A stretch of 41,821 nt of DNA from Lutibacter sp. GTDB taxonomy: Bacteria > Bacteroidota > Bacteroidia > Flavobacteriales > Flavobacteriaceae. A program made the position numbers and the translations under genes. The notes beneath the pieces were generated by a model. That model was not told the DNA's origin, did not search any database, and worked only from the letters and a program-made list of their open reading frames with translations. Below are positions 25,524 through 35,363 of the stretch, piece by piece (the first letter of the stretch is position 1; each line of letters begins with the position of its first letter). The stretch spans positions 1 to 41,821 of the forward strand of contig DQTL01000194.1 in NCBI GenBank assembly GCA_015662775.1, given 5' to 3'.

Positions 25524-27482
25524 TTGAAAATACCCATCAGAAATATCGCACTATTTGCACATGTCGATGCAGGAAAAACAAGCTTAAGTGAACAATTTTT
25601 ATTTCATTCTGGAAAAATAAGAACTTTAGGTAGCGTAGATAAAGGAAATACCCAAACCGATTCTTTAGCAGTTGAAAAAGAAAGAGGAATTACTGTAAAT
25701 GCTACAATCCTTAATTTTGAATGGAAAAACACACAAATAAACCTCATTGACACACCAGGTCACATTGATTTTAGTTCAGAAACAGAAATGACTGTTCAAG
25801 CTATTGATAGTGCTGTTGTGATACTTTCAGCTTCTGAAGGTGTACAAGCCCAAACGGAAAATTTAGTCGCTTTGCTAAAAAAGCACCAAAAACCCTTTAT
25901 CATTTTTATCAACAAAATTGATAGAGCTGGTGTAGAAATTGACAGTGTGATTCAAGAAATTGAAAGGGAATTAAACCTAGAAATTTTCTTGATGCAAAAT
26001 ATTGAAAATGAAGGTTCAGAAACAGTAAAAATAAGTTCCTTATGGTCTGAAAAAACCTATCAAAATCACCCCCATTTAATAGAAAGAATAATTGAACACA
26101 ATACACATCTATTTGAACAATATTTAGACAACATACAATTATCTTATACTACTTTGACTAATGAGTTGATAGAAAATTGCACGAAGCAAAACTTAATTCC
26201 AGTTTTAATGGGTTCTGCAAAACTAGATTTAGGTATTGAAGAACTCTTAAATGCTATTGTAACATTGCTTCCAAACCCAACACCTTTATCAGACAAATTA
26301 CACGGTATTGTTTTTAAGACAAAACATATAAAAGGCGAAGGTAAATGGGCAGCTATTCGTTTATTTAGCGGACAAATAAAAGCAAGAACCAATGTGTTAA
26401 ATGCTTCGATAAATATTTCAGAAAAGGTGAGTTTAATAAAAAATATAGACCTTCAAAATCAACAAATAATTTCTGAAATAAAAGCAGGTGAAATTGCGTG
26501 GATACAAGGTTTTCATGAAACCAAACCAGGTGATTTCTTAGGTTTTATTCCTGATGATTCTATTAAAAACACAGAAAAAACATCTTTTCTTAGCGTACAG
26601 CTAGCACCGAAAAAAGCAACTGATTTAAATACCTTAGTTGAAGCATTACACATCTTGAATAATGAGAATCCTGACTTGCAATTCTCATTTTTAAAAGAAG
26701 AAAGTGAATTACATATCAATATAAGAGGGGAAATTCAAAAAGAGATTATTCAAAGTATTTTACTTAGCAGATTTAATATTCCTGTCATCTTTAATCAGCC
26801 TACAGTAATCTACAAAGAAACACCTACTATCAATGCAGAAGGCTATGTACGTTATTGGATGCCCAAACCTTGTTGGGCAATTATGACTTTTAAAATAGAA
26901 CCTGCAAAACGCGGTACTGGTGTTGAATACACTTCAATTGTAGGTGTAAACGATGTGAAAAAACAATATCAAAACGATGTGAAAAAAACAATACCAACTG
27001 CTTTACATCAAGGCATTTTAGGTTGGGAAGTGGATGATATTAAGATCACCTTAATCGCTGGAGAAGACCATGAAGCCCACACAAAAAGCAATGATTTTGC
27101 AATTGCAACACCTATGGGAATTATGGAAGGATTAAAACTGGCAAAAATGACTTTATTAGAACCTTATTTATATTTTAAAATTGTCGCTCCAGAAGAATAT
27201 CTAGGAAAAATTACCAGTCTTTTAATAAAACTAAGAGCTGAATTAAAAAGCCCAATGATTAGAGATTCAATCGTCCAAATTACTGGTGAATTCCCTGTAG
27301 CCACCACATTAGATTTAGCAATAAAACTAAGTGCACTTACTAGTGGTAAAGCAAAAATTAGAACATGGTTTTCTAGTTATAAAACCTGTCCAACTCACTT
27401 AGGAAAAACAAGAGAATTTAAAGGAATTAGTCCTTTAGACAGAGCTAAATATATTTTAAAAGCTAGAAAGGCTTTAGGGTAG
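25524..27482 (+). CDS. Tet(M)/EF-G-like translational GTPase
   Basis: A translation GTPase of 652 aa, the length of ribosomal protection proteins. GTPase motifs are AHVDAGKTS (G1), RGITV (G2), DTPGH (G3) and NKIDRAG (G4). EF-G-like domains II-V follow, ending KGISPLDRAKYILKARKAL. Overall it resembles Tet(M)/Tet(Q). However, the domain IV tip near residues 513-524 reads GEDHEAHTKSNDF, where tetracycline-displacing proteins have a YSPVSTPADF-like loop. It may therefore be a housekeeping or stress ribosome factor and not a resistance gene. The start is TTG, because a TGA lies 18 nt upstream in frame with no ATG between. Confidence 0.85.
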   Translation: MKIPIRNIALFAHVDAGKTSLSEQFLFHSGKIRTLGSVDKGNTQTDSLAVEKERGITVNATILNFEWKNTQINLIDTPGHIDFSSETEMTVQAIDSAVVILSASEGVQAQTENLVALLKKHQKPFIIFINKIDRAGVEIDSVIQEIERELNLEIFLMQNIENEGSETVKISSLWSEKTYQNHPHLIERIIEHNTHLFEQYLDNIQLSYTTLTNELIENCTKQNLIPVLMGSAKLDLGIEELLNAIVTLLPNPTPLSDKLHGIVFKTKHIKGEGKWAAIRLFSGQIKARTNVLNASINISEKVSLIKNIDLQNQQIISEIKAGEIAWIQGFHETKPGDFLGFIPDDSIKNTEKTSFLSVQLAPKKATDLNTLVEALHILNNENPDLQFSFLKEESELHINIRGEIQKEIIQSILLSRFNIPVIFNQPTVIYKETPTINAEGYVRYWMPKPCWAIMTFKIEPAKRGTGVEYTSIVGVNDVKKQYQNDVKKTIPTALHQGILGWEVDDIKITLIAGEDHEAHTKSNDFAIATPMGIMEGLKLAKMTLLEPYLYFKIVAPEEYLGKITSLLIKLRAELKSPMIRDSIVQITGEFPVATTLDLAIKLSALTSGKAKIRTWFSSYKTCPTHLGKTREFKGISPLDRAKYILKARKALG

Positions 27483-27541
27483 CCGTCTTACCTTTAGAAG
27501 ATTAATAACGCAATCATATTTTAATCTTCCAAAAAAACTCG

Positions 27542-27549
27542 TACTTTTG
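27542..27549 (+). promoter_or_regulatory. -7 box of the GH3/serine-hydrolase gene
   Basis: TACTTTTG fits TAnnTTTG, 19 nt before the ATG at 27569. Confidence 0.45.
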
Positions 27550-27568
27550 GAAAAATATAAGAAAACAA

Positions 27569-30511
27569 ATGAACACCATACATAGCATCGGCACAAAAGA
27601 AATATTTCTCATCCTTTTATTACTAATTAGTTCAATAAAACTTCAAGCACAACAACCAGATCCCTTATTAACAAAAGATCATCAAGCACAAGAACAATGG
27701 GTAGATAGTATTCTTTCTACAATGACAGTTCGAGAAAAAGTAGGACAACTTATCATGGTTCAAACCTATTCTAATAGAGACAAAGAACATCAAAAATATA
27801 TTGAAAATCTTATTGAAAAACACCAAATTGGTGGATTGACTTTTATGCAAGGTTCACCCCATAAACAAGGACTGCTCAATAATTTGTACCAAGCTAAATC
27901 AAAAATACCTTTACTTATTTCTTTTGATGGCGAATGGGGTTTAAACATGCGTATTGATAGCACCTATAGATTTCCTTGGAATATGACTTTGGGTGCAATA
28001 CGTGACAATAATTTACTTGAAAAATTAGGAAAACGTATTGGAGAACAACACAAAAGACTAGGAATACACATCAACTTTGCACCTGTAATTGATATAAACA
28101 CCAACCCAAACAATCCTATAATTGGTAATAGATCGTATGGAGAAGACAAATACAATGTCACCCAAAAAGCAAGTGCTTTTATCAAAGGTTTACAAGGCGA
28201 AAAGGTATTAGCTTGTGGCAAGCACTTTCCAGGACATGGCGATACGGCTATGGATTCACACAAAACCTTACCTAGTATTTTATTTGATAAAGAACGAATT
28301 GATAGCATAGAATTATACCCATATAAAAAATTGTTTGGAGAAAATATGGGAAGTGTCATGACAGCACATTTAAGTATTCCTAGTTTAGAAAGTGACAAAA
28401 CGATTCCTACTTCTATTTCTAAAAAAGTAGTGACCAATCTTTTACAAGACAAATTAGGTTTCAATGGTTTGATTATCACAGATGCATTAAATATGAAAGG
28501 AGCTAGTAATTTTGCCGAAAATGGGGCTATTGATTTGGCAGCATTTTTGGCAGGAAATGATATTTTACTTTTCCCACAAGATGTTGCTAAAGCTATTTCG
28601 TATATCGAAAAGGCTTATAGCTCCGAAAAGTTTTCAGAAGCTAGACTCAATTATTCTGTTCGAAAGATTTTAAAAACAAAATATTGGGCAGGTTTAAACA
28701 ACTACAAACCAGTTGATTTAAACAACCTACATTCCGATTTAAACACAACTTACGACACCCTTTTAGATAAAGAATTGATAGACCAATCGATTACTCTTTT
28801 AAAAAATGGAACAAGCTTTCCAATAAAAGATGTGCAACAAAAAATCGCCTATATAAAACTCGGAGACTCAGAAGCTAATGCAACTCCTTTTGTAACAATG
28901 TTAAAAAAATACACTTCGGTTACAATTATAAAAACAAAAGAGAGGAAGAAAATTTTACAAGAACTAAAAAAATATGATCTAGTAATCATCGGTTTTCATA
29001 AGTCAAATGCAAACCCTTGGAAAAATTATAAATTCTCAAAAGACGAATTAAAATTAATCAAAAAAATAAGCACAAAAAACAAGGTGGTTTTAAGTGTTTT
29101 TGCAAGTCCGTATAGTTTGTTGCAAATAGCTGATTTTAAGAATATAGAGGCTATTGTATTAGGGTATCAAAATTCGGTTTTTGCACAAGAATTAACAGCT
29201 CAAAAAATATTTGGTGCTATAGAAACCAACGGAAAACTTCCTGTAAGTATAGGTATTGAATTTCCAGCAGGACATGGTATATTTTCACATAGTTTAAAAC
29301 GATTATCTTATGGAAAACCCGAAGAAGTCGGCATGAGTTTCCAAAAATTACAAAGATTAGATTCTTTAGCGAACGTAGTGCTTACTGATAAAATGTCGCC
29401 AGGCATGCAGGTTTTAGTTGCCAAAAACGGAAAAGTTGTTTTTCATAAATCTTATGGATATTTCACATACAATAAAAAACGAAAAGTAATAAATTCAGAC
29501 ATCTATGATTTGGCATCTGTCACCAAAATTTTAGGAGGTTTACCACTACTTATGAAAGCCGAAGAGGAAGGAAAATATAATCTAGACGACACTTTAGGGG
29601 AACTCATGCCCGTTCTAAAAGGAAGCAACAAAGAAGCTATTACAATGCGTAAAGCACTGGCACATAATGCACAACTTAAAGCATGGATTAACTACTACCC
29701 TACTACTTTTGATAGTATTACCAAAAAACCTTTAACTGCCTATTATAGAAACAAATCTTCTAAAGATTTCAATATTAAAATATCCGAAAAGCTTTATTTA
29801 CGTAGTGATTATCAAGATACGATTTATAAACATATTGCAGTTTCTGAATTAAGAGAAAAACCAGGTTATAAATACAGCGGACTCATCTTTTATTTGATGA
29901 AAGACTATATTTTTAGGAATTACAACAAACAAATGAATATACTGGATGATGAGTGGTTTTACAAACCGCTCGGAGCAAACACATTAACATATTTACCTTT
30001 AGAAAAGTTCTCAAAAGAACGAATTGCACCTACCGAAAAAGACACCTATTTTAGAAATGAAACTATACAAGGAACCGTGCACGATATGGGAGCCGCCATG
30101 ATGGGTGGTGTTAGTGGAAACGCTGGACTTTTTGGAAATGCCAATGATATTGCTAAAATGATGCAAATGTATTTACAAGGTGGTTTTTATGGTGGTAAAC
30201 GTTATTTTCAATCTAAAACTATTAATAAATTCAATACGCAATACTACGCAAAAGACTCTATACGTAGAGGTTTGGGCTTTGACAAACCACAAATAGACCC
30301 AGAAGTAAAAGCAACCTGTGGCTGTGTCTCAGATAAGAGTTTTGGTCATGCTGGTTTTACAGGGACTTATGTTTGGGCAGATCCTGAAACAGAATTGGTA
30401 TATATCTTTCTTTCTAACCGTACCTACCCAACTATGAATAATCGTCAACTTTACAAAGAGGATATTCGTACGAAAGCACATCAGATTATTGTAGATGCTA
30501 TTTTGGAATAG
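27569..30511 (+). CDS. GH3 beta-N-acetylhexosaminidase/serine hydrolase fusion
   Basis: A secreted two-domain protein of 980 aa with a signal peptide ending near LQAQ. Residues about 35-590 are a glycoside hydrolase family 3 region. It has KHFPGHGDTAMDSH (residue 217 on), the NagZ-type His/Asp dyad loop, and LIITDALNMKGA with D305, the probable nucleophile region. Residues about 605-980 are a class C beta-lactamase/penicillin-binding-like domain: SxxK as S650-V-T-K, then a YSG motif and a HAGFTGT block in place of KTG. It probably works on peptidoglycan in the periplasm (GlcNAc removal plus peptide or ester cleavage). The same domain order is common in Bacteroidota. Confidence 0.9.
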   Translation: MNTIHSIGTKEIFLILLLLISSIKLQAQQPDPLLTKDHQAQEQWVDSILSTMTVREKVGQLIMVQTYSNRDKEHQKYIENLIEKHQIGGLTFMQGSPHKQGLLNNLYQAKSKIPLLISFDGEWGLNMRIDSTYRFPWNMTLGAIRDNNLLEKLGKRIGEQHKRLGIHINFAPVIDINTNPNNPIIGNRSYGEDKYNVTQKASAFIKGLQGEKVLACGKHFPGHGDTAMDSHKTLPSILFDKERIDSIELYPYKKLFGENMGSVMTAHLSIPSLESDKTIPTSISKKVVTNLLQDKLGFNGLIITDALNMKGASNFAENGAIDLAAFLAGNDILLFPQDVAKAISYIEKAYSSEKFSEARLNYSVRKILKTKYWAGLNNYKPVDLNNLHSDLNTTYDTLLDKELIDQSITLLKNGTSFPIKDVQQKIAYIKLGDSEANATPFVTMLKKYTSVTIIKTKERKKILQELKKYDLVIIGFHKSNANPWKNYKFSKDELKLIKKISTKNKVVLSVFASPYSLLQIADFKNIEAIVLGYQNSVFAQELTAQKIFGAIETNGKLPVSIGIEFPAGHGIFSHSLKRLSYGKPEEVGMSFQKLQRLDSLANVVLTDKMSPGMQVLVAKNGKVVFHKSYGYFTYNKKRKVINSDIYDLASVTKILGGLPLLMKAEEEGKYNLDDTLGELMPVLKGSNKEAITMRKALAHNAQLKAWINYYPTTFDSITKKPLTAYYRNKSSKDFNIKISEKLYLRSDYQDTIYKHIAVSELREKPGYKYSGLIFYLMKDYIFRNYNKQMNILDDEWFYKPLGANTLTYLPLEKFSKERIAPTEKDTYFRNETIQGTVHDMGAAMMGGVSGNAGLFGNANDIAKMMQMYLQGGFYGGKRYFQSKTINKFNTQYYAKDSIRRGLGFDKPQIDPEVKATCGCVSDKSFGHAGFTGTYVWADPETELVYIFLSNRTYPTMNNRQLYKEDIRTKAHQIIVDAILE

Positions 30512-30603
30512 TAAACAATGAAATATCATCTTCTTATCACATTTCAAAGTTACAAGAATTATTTTTCAAAAATGTACAGCAATTAGTAAACAACTTCAAT
30601 TTA

Positions 30604-30629
30604 ACCCTGAAACAGTCATTTTTCAGGGT
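30604..30629. other. stem-loop between GH3 and histidine kinase genes
   Basis: ACCCTGAAA / TTTCAGGGT, a perfect 9-bp stem with an 8-nt loop. No T-run follows on the plus strand, so it is a weak terminator or another RNA structure. It lies 92 bp past the GH3 stop. Confidence 0.45.
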
Positions 30630-30726
30630 AAAGTGGTTAATTATTGACCCATAAAAGCCTAATTAAAGCTGTTTTTGTAAAGCTCATTTTTCTAGTTCTA
30701 GGTTTCTGCTTACTTTTACCTACATA

Positions 30727-32946
30727 ATGAGAATATACAACACACTATTGGTTCTGTTTTTTTTGAATTTTTCTTTTATAGGTTACACCCAAATTAAAGA
30801 AAGAAATTCAACAAATCTGCCCCAACAAGAGATTTATAAAGATCGAATTACTGACGAGCAAGGAAAACCAATTTCACAAGTTCGTGTAAGTGTACGAGGA
30901 AAAGGGATATTTACTTATACAAATTACAACGGTGATTTTAGTATCAAAGCTAAAATTGGAGATGAAATTGTATTGAGTAAAGATGGAAAACTAATTAACT
31001 CCTATTATTTAGATGGAAGTATTGATTACCAAGTAGAAGACCTTTCTGAAGAAGTTGTCAAGGAAAAAAAGTTAGCTAAAACAAAAATTAGGAGTCGCTC
31101 TTTAGAATCTGAAGAAACTAATCTTGACTCTGCTTCTTATTACAATAAAAAGAATCCAAATAAGAGTATAGATTTTGTTGAGAAATTTTTAAAATCTGGA
31201 AAAAGAAAAGTAAAAAAACAACTCGACAAAAGCTATAGATTATTAGGTGACAGTTATATGAAACTCAAACAATACGATTTAGCTGTTACCAATTACCAAC
31301 AGGCTCTTAGAAAAAATGAGGACTCTGATTTGAGAATAAAATTAGCAAAAGCACTAGCTTTAAATAAACAATATACGCTTAGCAACAACACCTATCAAGA
31401 CCTTTTAAAACAATCTGTTTCTCCTTCGGAAGAAATGCAAATCAAAGAAGGTTTAGGGAATAATGCTAACAATCAAAACAAAGTTGAAAAAGCATTGACT
31501 TATTTTCAAGAAGCATTAGGTATTGCAGATCATAATAGACTTACAAGTGAAATTTCGAGTTTAAATCTTAAAATAGCTACTTTATTAAATCGAAAAGGAA
31601 GTAAAGAAAAAGCAAATATTTACATTCAGAATAGTATTCAACAACTACAAACAGTACCCATGCAAAAAAGGGCAGCTGTACAAAATAAAGTAGCAGAAGT
31701 CTATCAAACCAATAAAGATTTTGACAATGAAATTGAAATTAGAAAACAAACATTAGCAGAATTAGAAGAAGCCGAAGTAGAAAGCATCAGTATAATTGAA
31801 GATGATGAAACTAAGGTCGAAGTAACAACCTCTCAACTCAATTTAGATATTGGTCGTGCGTATTTAGATAAAAACGAATTTGGAAAAGCCATACCCTATC
31901 TTGAAAAAAGTGTTTCTAAAGCCAGTGCCTCAAACAATTTAGAAATTCAAAAAAATGCAATTCAAAAGCTTTCTGAACTCTATAAAAAAGTTGGAAATTC
32001 AAAAAAAGCACTCCAAAATTATCAAGAATACGCAAGATTAGTAGAAGAATTATACCGACAAAAAGAAACAGAAATACAAGCGGCAACGACCCTTAACAAC
32101 GAACTTCGAGCCAAGCAAAATCGCATAAATTCTTTGGAGAAAGATAGAGAATTATCAGAAAGCAAGTACCAACTCTCCGTAAGTGAACAAGATCTAACAG
32201 TAGCCAACTACAAGAGACAAAAACTATTGATATATGGGTTGCTATTTGGTTTAGTCCTTTTTAGTTTTGCGTTGTTTTATATGTATCGCAGTAACAAACA
32301 AAAGAAATTAGCGAATAATTTATTGGCATTAAAATCATTACGTTCACAAATGAATCCGCATTTTATTTTTAATGCGTTAAATTCTGTCAATAGTTTTATT
32401 GCTCAAAATGACGAACGAACTGCTAATAGATACTTAACTGATTTCTCTACTTTAATGCGTAATGTATTGAATAATTCAGAACAAGATTTTATCCCATTAA
32501 AAAAAGAAATAGAACTCCTAAAACTCTATTTGCAATTAGAACATTCACGGTTTGAAGACAAATTTGATTTTAAAATAAATGTAGATGAAAAAATACATTT
32601 AAACGAATTTCAAATTCCACCTATGTTATTACAACCTTATGTAGAGAATGCGGTATGGCATGGGTTACGTTACAAGAAAACTAAGGGAAACTTGTTAATT
32701 GATTTTAAGCAAAAAGATAATGAAACCATTCAAATTATAATTTCTGATGATGGTATCGGTAGAGCCAAATCAAAAGAACTTAAAACTCAAAATCAGAAAA
32801 AACAACAATCAAAAGGAATGGGAAATATCAAAAAACGTATAAAAATTCTCAATGAAATGTACAACGATAAAGTAGATGTGTTTATTGAAGATTTAACCGA
32901 TGATAAAACAGGTACTAAGGTTGTTTTGATTTTAAAAAAAGATTAA
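30727..32946 (+). CDS. LytS-type sensor histidine kinase with TPR sensor region
   Basis: A protein of 739 aa: signal peptide, then a CarboxypepD_reg-like beta-domain (about residues 40-90, ITDEQGKPISQVRVSVRG). TPR helices follow from about 150 to 450 (YDLAVTNYQQAL, GKAIPYLEKSV), then one membrane helix at about 500-522. The kinase has the phospho-acceptor H545 in QMNPHFIFNALNS (His_kinase/LytS class), and a HATPase domain with PPMLLQPYVENAVWHG and SDDGIG. It senses from the periplasm or envelope. The LytTR response regulator that normally sits next to such kinases is not in the window. Confidence 0.9.
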   Translation: MRIYNTLLVLFFLNFSFIGYTQIKERNSTNLPQQEIYKDRITDEQGKPISQVRVSVRGKGIFTYTNYNGDFSIKAKIGDEIVLSKDGKLINSYYLDGSIDYQVEDLSEEVVKEKKLAKTKIRSRSLESEETNLDSASYYNKKNPNKSIDFVEKFLKSGKRKVKKQLDKSYRLLGDSYMKLKQYDLAVTNYQQALRKNEDSDLRIKLAKALALNKQYTLSNNTYQDLLKQSVSPSEEMQIKEGLGNNANNQNKVEKALTYFQEALGIADHNRLTSEISSLNLKIATLLNRKGSKEKANIYIQNSIQQLQTVPMQKRAAVQNKVAEVYQTNKDFDNEIEIRKQTLAELEEAEVESISIIEDDETKVEVTTSQLNLDIGRAYLDKNEFGKAIPYLEKSVSKASASNNLEIQKNAIQKLSELYKKVGNSKKALQNYQEYARLVEELYRQKETEIQAATTLNNELRAKQNRINSLEKDRELSESKYQLSVSEQDLTVANYKRQKLLIYGLLFGLVLFSFALFYMYRSNKQKKLANNLLALKSLRSQMNPHFIFNALNSVNSFIAQNDERTANRYLTDFSTLMRNVLNNSEQDFIPLKKEIELLKLYLQLEHSRFEDKFDFKINVDEKIHLNEFQIPPMLLQPYVENAVWHGLRYKKTKGNLLIDFKQKDNETIQIIISDDGIGRAKSKELKTQNQKKQQSKGMGNIKKRIKILNEMYNDKVDVFIEDLTDDKTGTKVVLILKKD

Positions 32947-32977
32947 TATTTAAAAGAACTCTTAATAAACAATAACT

Positions 32978-33090
32978 ATGAAATATATTTTAATACTCTT
33001 TTCACTTTTAACTCTAAATAATTGTTTGTAAATAAAACAGGTAGTATAGGTTTTGATACTTCTGGAACAGAATGGAGGTTAAATAAATAA
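32978..33090 (+). pseudogene. tiny lipoprotein fragment with frameshift
   Basis: The frame starts MKYILILFSLLTLNNCL (lipoprotein-like signal) and stops. In a second frame the sequence goes on as NKTGSIGFDTSGTEWRLNK to a stop at 33088-33090. It reads like a small lipoprotein broken by an indel, or like chance. The family was not recognised. Confidence 0.3.
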
Positions 33091-33098
33091 CAAATAAA

Positions 33099-34133
33099 AT
33101 GTACAGAAACATACTTATATTATTTTTGGTTGTCGCTCAATCCTGCCAAACAACCTACCAACCCAGAAAAGAAATAAATCCTACAATCCAAGAGTTTAAA
33201 CAAGACAGTATAAGTATTAGAGCCATTCAAATAGTCGATAAAAACACCGTTTATTATGCGGGTTCCAATGGTAGTTTTGGTTATACCCAAGATGCTGGAA
33301 AAACATGGGCGAAAACAAAAATCACTTACCAAGACAGCATAAAACCCAGTTTCAGAAGTATTGCCTCAAATGGAACTGATCTATTTATCTTAAGCATTGA
33401 AAGTCCGGCTTTGTTGTATAAAATATCAAGTGATAAAACCGAGTTGGTCTATACCGAAAACCACCCAAAAGTATTTTACGATTCAATGGCTTTTTTTGAT
33501 GAATTAAATGGAATTGCAATGGGTGACCCCACCGAAGATTGTTTATCAATAATCACTACAAATGATGGTGGCAAAACATGGGAAAAAACAGATTGCTCAA
33601 ACCTACCTAAAACGATAGAAGGTGAAGCTGTCTTTGCTGCTAGCAATACCAATATTAAAATAATTGACAATACAGTTTGGTTAGTTTCAGGTGGAACAAA
33701 AGCACGGGTTTTTAAATCATCCGATAAAGGGATTTCTTGGCAAGTTTTTGATACACCAATAATACAAGGCAAAGGATCTCAAGGTATTTATTCGGTTGAT
33801 TTTTATGATAAGAATAACGGGTTTATTATAGGTGGTGACTATTCAAATCCCAAAGAAAACCAACAAAACAAAGCTGTTACTACAGATGGTGGAAAAACAT
33901 GGCAACTAGTAGCACAAGGAAAAGACCCCAATTACAGAAGTTGTGTACAGTATATTCCCAATACAAATGGAAAAGAACTAATTGCAGTTGGTGTTATGGG
34001 CGTTTCTTTTTCAAATGATGCAGGGAAAACTTGGAAAAAAGTCAGTGATGCTTCTTATTTTACAATTCAGTTTATTGATAAAAATACAGCATGGCTTGGC
34101 GGACATCAAAAAATGGGATTAATGCGATTTTAA
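33099..34133 (+). CDS. BNR/Ycf48-like repeat lipoprotein
   Basis: A protein of 344 aa with a lipobox VAQSC (Cys16). The body is a beta-propeller with repeated Asp-box-like motifs: DAGKTWAKT, DGGKTWEKT, DKGISWQVF, DGGKTWQLV and DAGKTWKKV. The sequence ends with WLGGHQKMGLMRF. Such proteins resemble Ycf48/sialidase-fold propellers and are often called oxidoreductases in databases, without proof. It is likely anchored in the periplasm or outer membrane. It follows the kinase gene on the same strand, with debris in between. Confidence 0.78.
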   Translation: MYRNILILFLVVAQSCQTTYQPRKEINPTIQEFKQDSISIRAIQIVDKNTVYYAGSNGSFGYTQDAGKTWAKTKITYQDSIKPSFRSIASNGTDLFILSIESPALLYKISSDKTELVYTENHPKVFYDSMAFFDELNGIAMGDPTEDCLSIITTNDGGKTWEKTDCSNLPKTIEGEAVFAASNTNIKIIDNTVWLVSGGTKARVFKSSDKGISWQVFDTPIIQGKGSQGIYSVDFYDKNNGFIIGGDYSNPKENQQNKAVTTDGGKTWQLVAQGKDPNYRSCVQYIPNTNGKELIAVGVMGVSFSNDAGKTWKKVSDASYFTIQFIDKNTAWLGGHQKMGLMRF

Positions 34134-34338
34134 CACATATAGTATTTGTCATTTTGGACAATGGGAATTATCTTTTCATCAAAAGAAAGATTTCTATTTG
34201 TTAATAGAACAGCTCTTTTTTAATGAATCTATAGTAAAATCAACTTAAAGCCTCTTTTAATAAAAGAATAAAAAATAATAAAAGTGGACAATGGCAGGAC
34301 AAGCGTCGTTATCCAATTAAATAAACATAAATTAAAAC

Positions 34339-34346
34339 TACATTTG
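34339..34346 (+). promoter_or_regulatory. -7 box of the secreted hypothetical gene
   Basis: TACATTTG, a perfect TAnnTTTG match, 25 nt before the ATG at 34372. The 238-bp gap in front of the gene contains nothing else recognisable. Confidence 0.45.
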
Positions 34347-34371
34347 TAGTCAATTATTAAACATTAATATT

Positions 34372-35244
34372 ATGAAAAATATTTTTAGTAAATTATTAGT
34401 TGGTATTTTTATTATCTCTTACACAACTACTTTCGCTCAAGACATCATCACAAAAAAAGATGGTACCACTTTAGAAGTAATTATTAAAGAAATGAAAAAC
34501 AACACCATTAAATATGTAGATTTTAAAGACCCAAATGGAGTTATATTCACTATTGACAAAGCTTTTGTCAGTGATGTTGCCTTTAAATATGGTAAAACAA
34601 TGGAAATTAAAAATCATGAAGGTGATAAGTTATATTTTGCCGAAGACAAGATTAATAACATTATGTTCAATTTTTCTGCATTTGGTTCAAACACGCTTGG
34701 TCTTGCCTATGAGAGAGCCATAGCACCTGGGCAATCTGTTCTTGGTGAAATAAAAATATACGGACTAGGAATCAACTCAAATGATATTGATAGAAATGGA
34801 TTTGGTGCAGACGTAGCATATAGACTAAAAACAAAAAAATTGTTTAGAGGCAATTCTTATAGACCAAAACATATTTTAGATGGTTCCTATTTTTCGCCTG
34901 TTTTTGGTTTTAGTAGTGGTAAAACAACGTATAATCATTATTATTATAATTATGATGGGAGTAGTACATCTATTATTTCACTAGATCATTCTGTTTTTCA
35001 TTTTGGAATTCAATATGGAAAACAATGGATTTTAAACAATATCCTTTCAATAGATGCCTCAGTAGGTTTTCATTATTATGGAGGTAGTTTTGATGGAGAT
35101 GAAGATCAAAATAGTTTTATTGGTTTTGGAGAACCTCTTCGCCTAGGTAATATGATAGGAAGTGATAACAAACTATTTAGTTTTAATCTTAGAATTGGAA
35201 TCTTAGCAGGGAAAGAAAGTATTGTTAAGAAAAAAGAAGAATAG
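34372..35244 (+). CDS. secreted hypothetical protein, possible beta-barrel
   Basis: A protein of 290 aa with a signal peptide cut near TFAQ. Residues about 25-80 (TKKDGTTLEVIIKEMKNNTIKY) resemble the small beta-domain found at the front of many Bacteroidota envelope proteins. The rest alternates aromatic and polar residues (FHYYGGSFDGDEDQ, FSFNLRIGILAGK), suggesting an outer-membrane beta-barrel. It has its own promoter and no operon partner; the function is unknown. Confidence 0.65.
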   Translation: MKNIFSKLLVGIFIISYTTTFAQDIITKKDGTTLEVIIKEMKNNTIKYVDFKDPNGVIFTIDKAFVSDVAFKYGKTMEIKNHEGDKLYFAEDKINNIMFNFSAFGSNTLGLAYERAIAPGQSVLGEIKIYGLGINSNDIDRNGFGADVAYRLKTKKLFRGNSYRPKHILDGSYFSPVFGFSSGKTTYNHYYYNYDGSSTSIISLDHSVFHFGIQYGKQWILNNILSIDASVGFHYYGGSFDGDEDQNSFIGFGEPLRLGNMIGSDNKLFSFNLRIGILAGKESIVKKKEE

Positions 35245-35324
35245 GATACTATTCAGTATATCAGTATAATTTACAAACTAGTTTTCTCAGGTTAGTAATT
35301 AAATAATAAAAACTTGTGAAAAAT

Positions 35325-35362
35325 AAAAAACACTCATAATCAATAAGACTATGAGTGTTTTT
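35325..35362 (-). terminator. rho-independent terminator of ssrA
   Basis: CACTCATA / TATGAGTG stem with a T-run on the minus strand, directly after the tmRNA CCA end. It could also stop transcription from the plus side. Confidence 0.85.
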
Positions 35363-35363
35363 G

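Noticed and set aside
25524-27482. Calling the GTPase gene tet(M) or tet(Q)
   Set aside because: The domain IV tip loop differs from known resistance proteins, so a resistance gene name is not supported.
27964-28479. 171-aa minus-strand ORF inside the GH3 gene
   Set aside because: Antisense shadow of a clear coding region, with no recognised motif.
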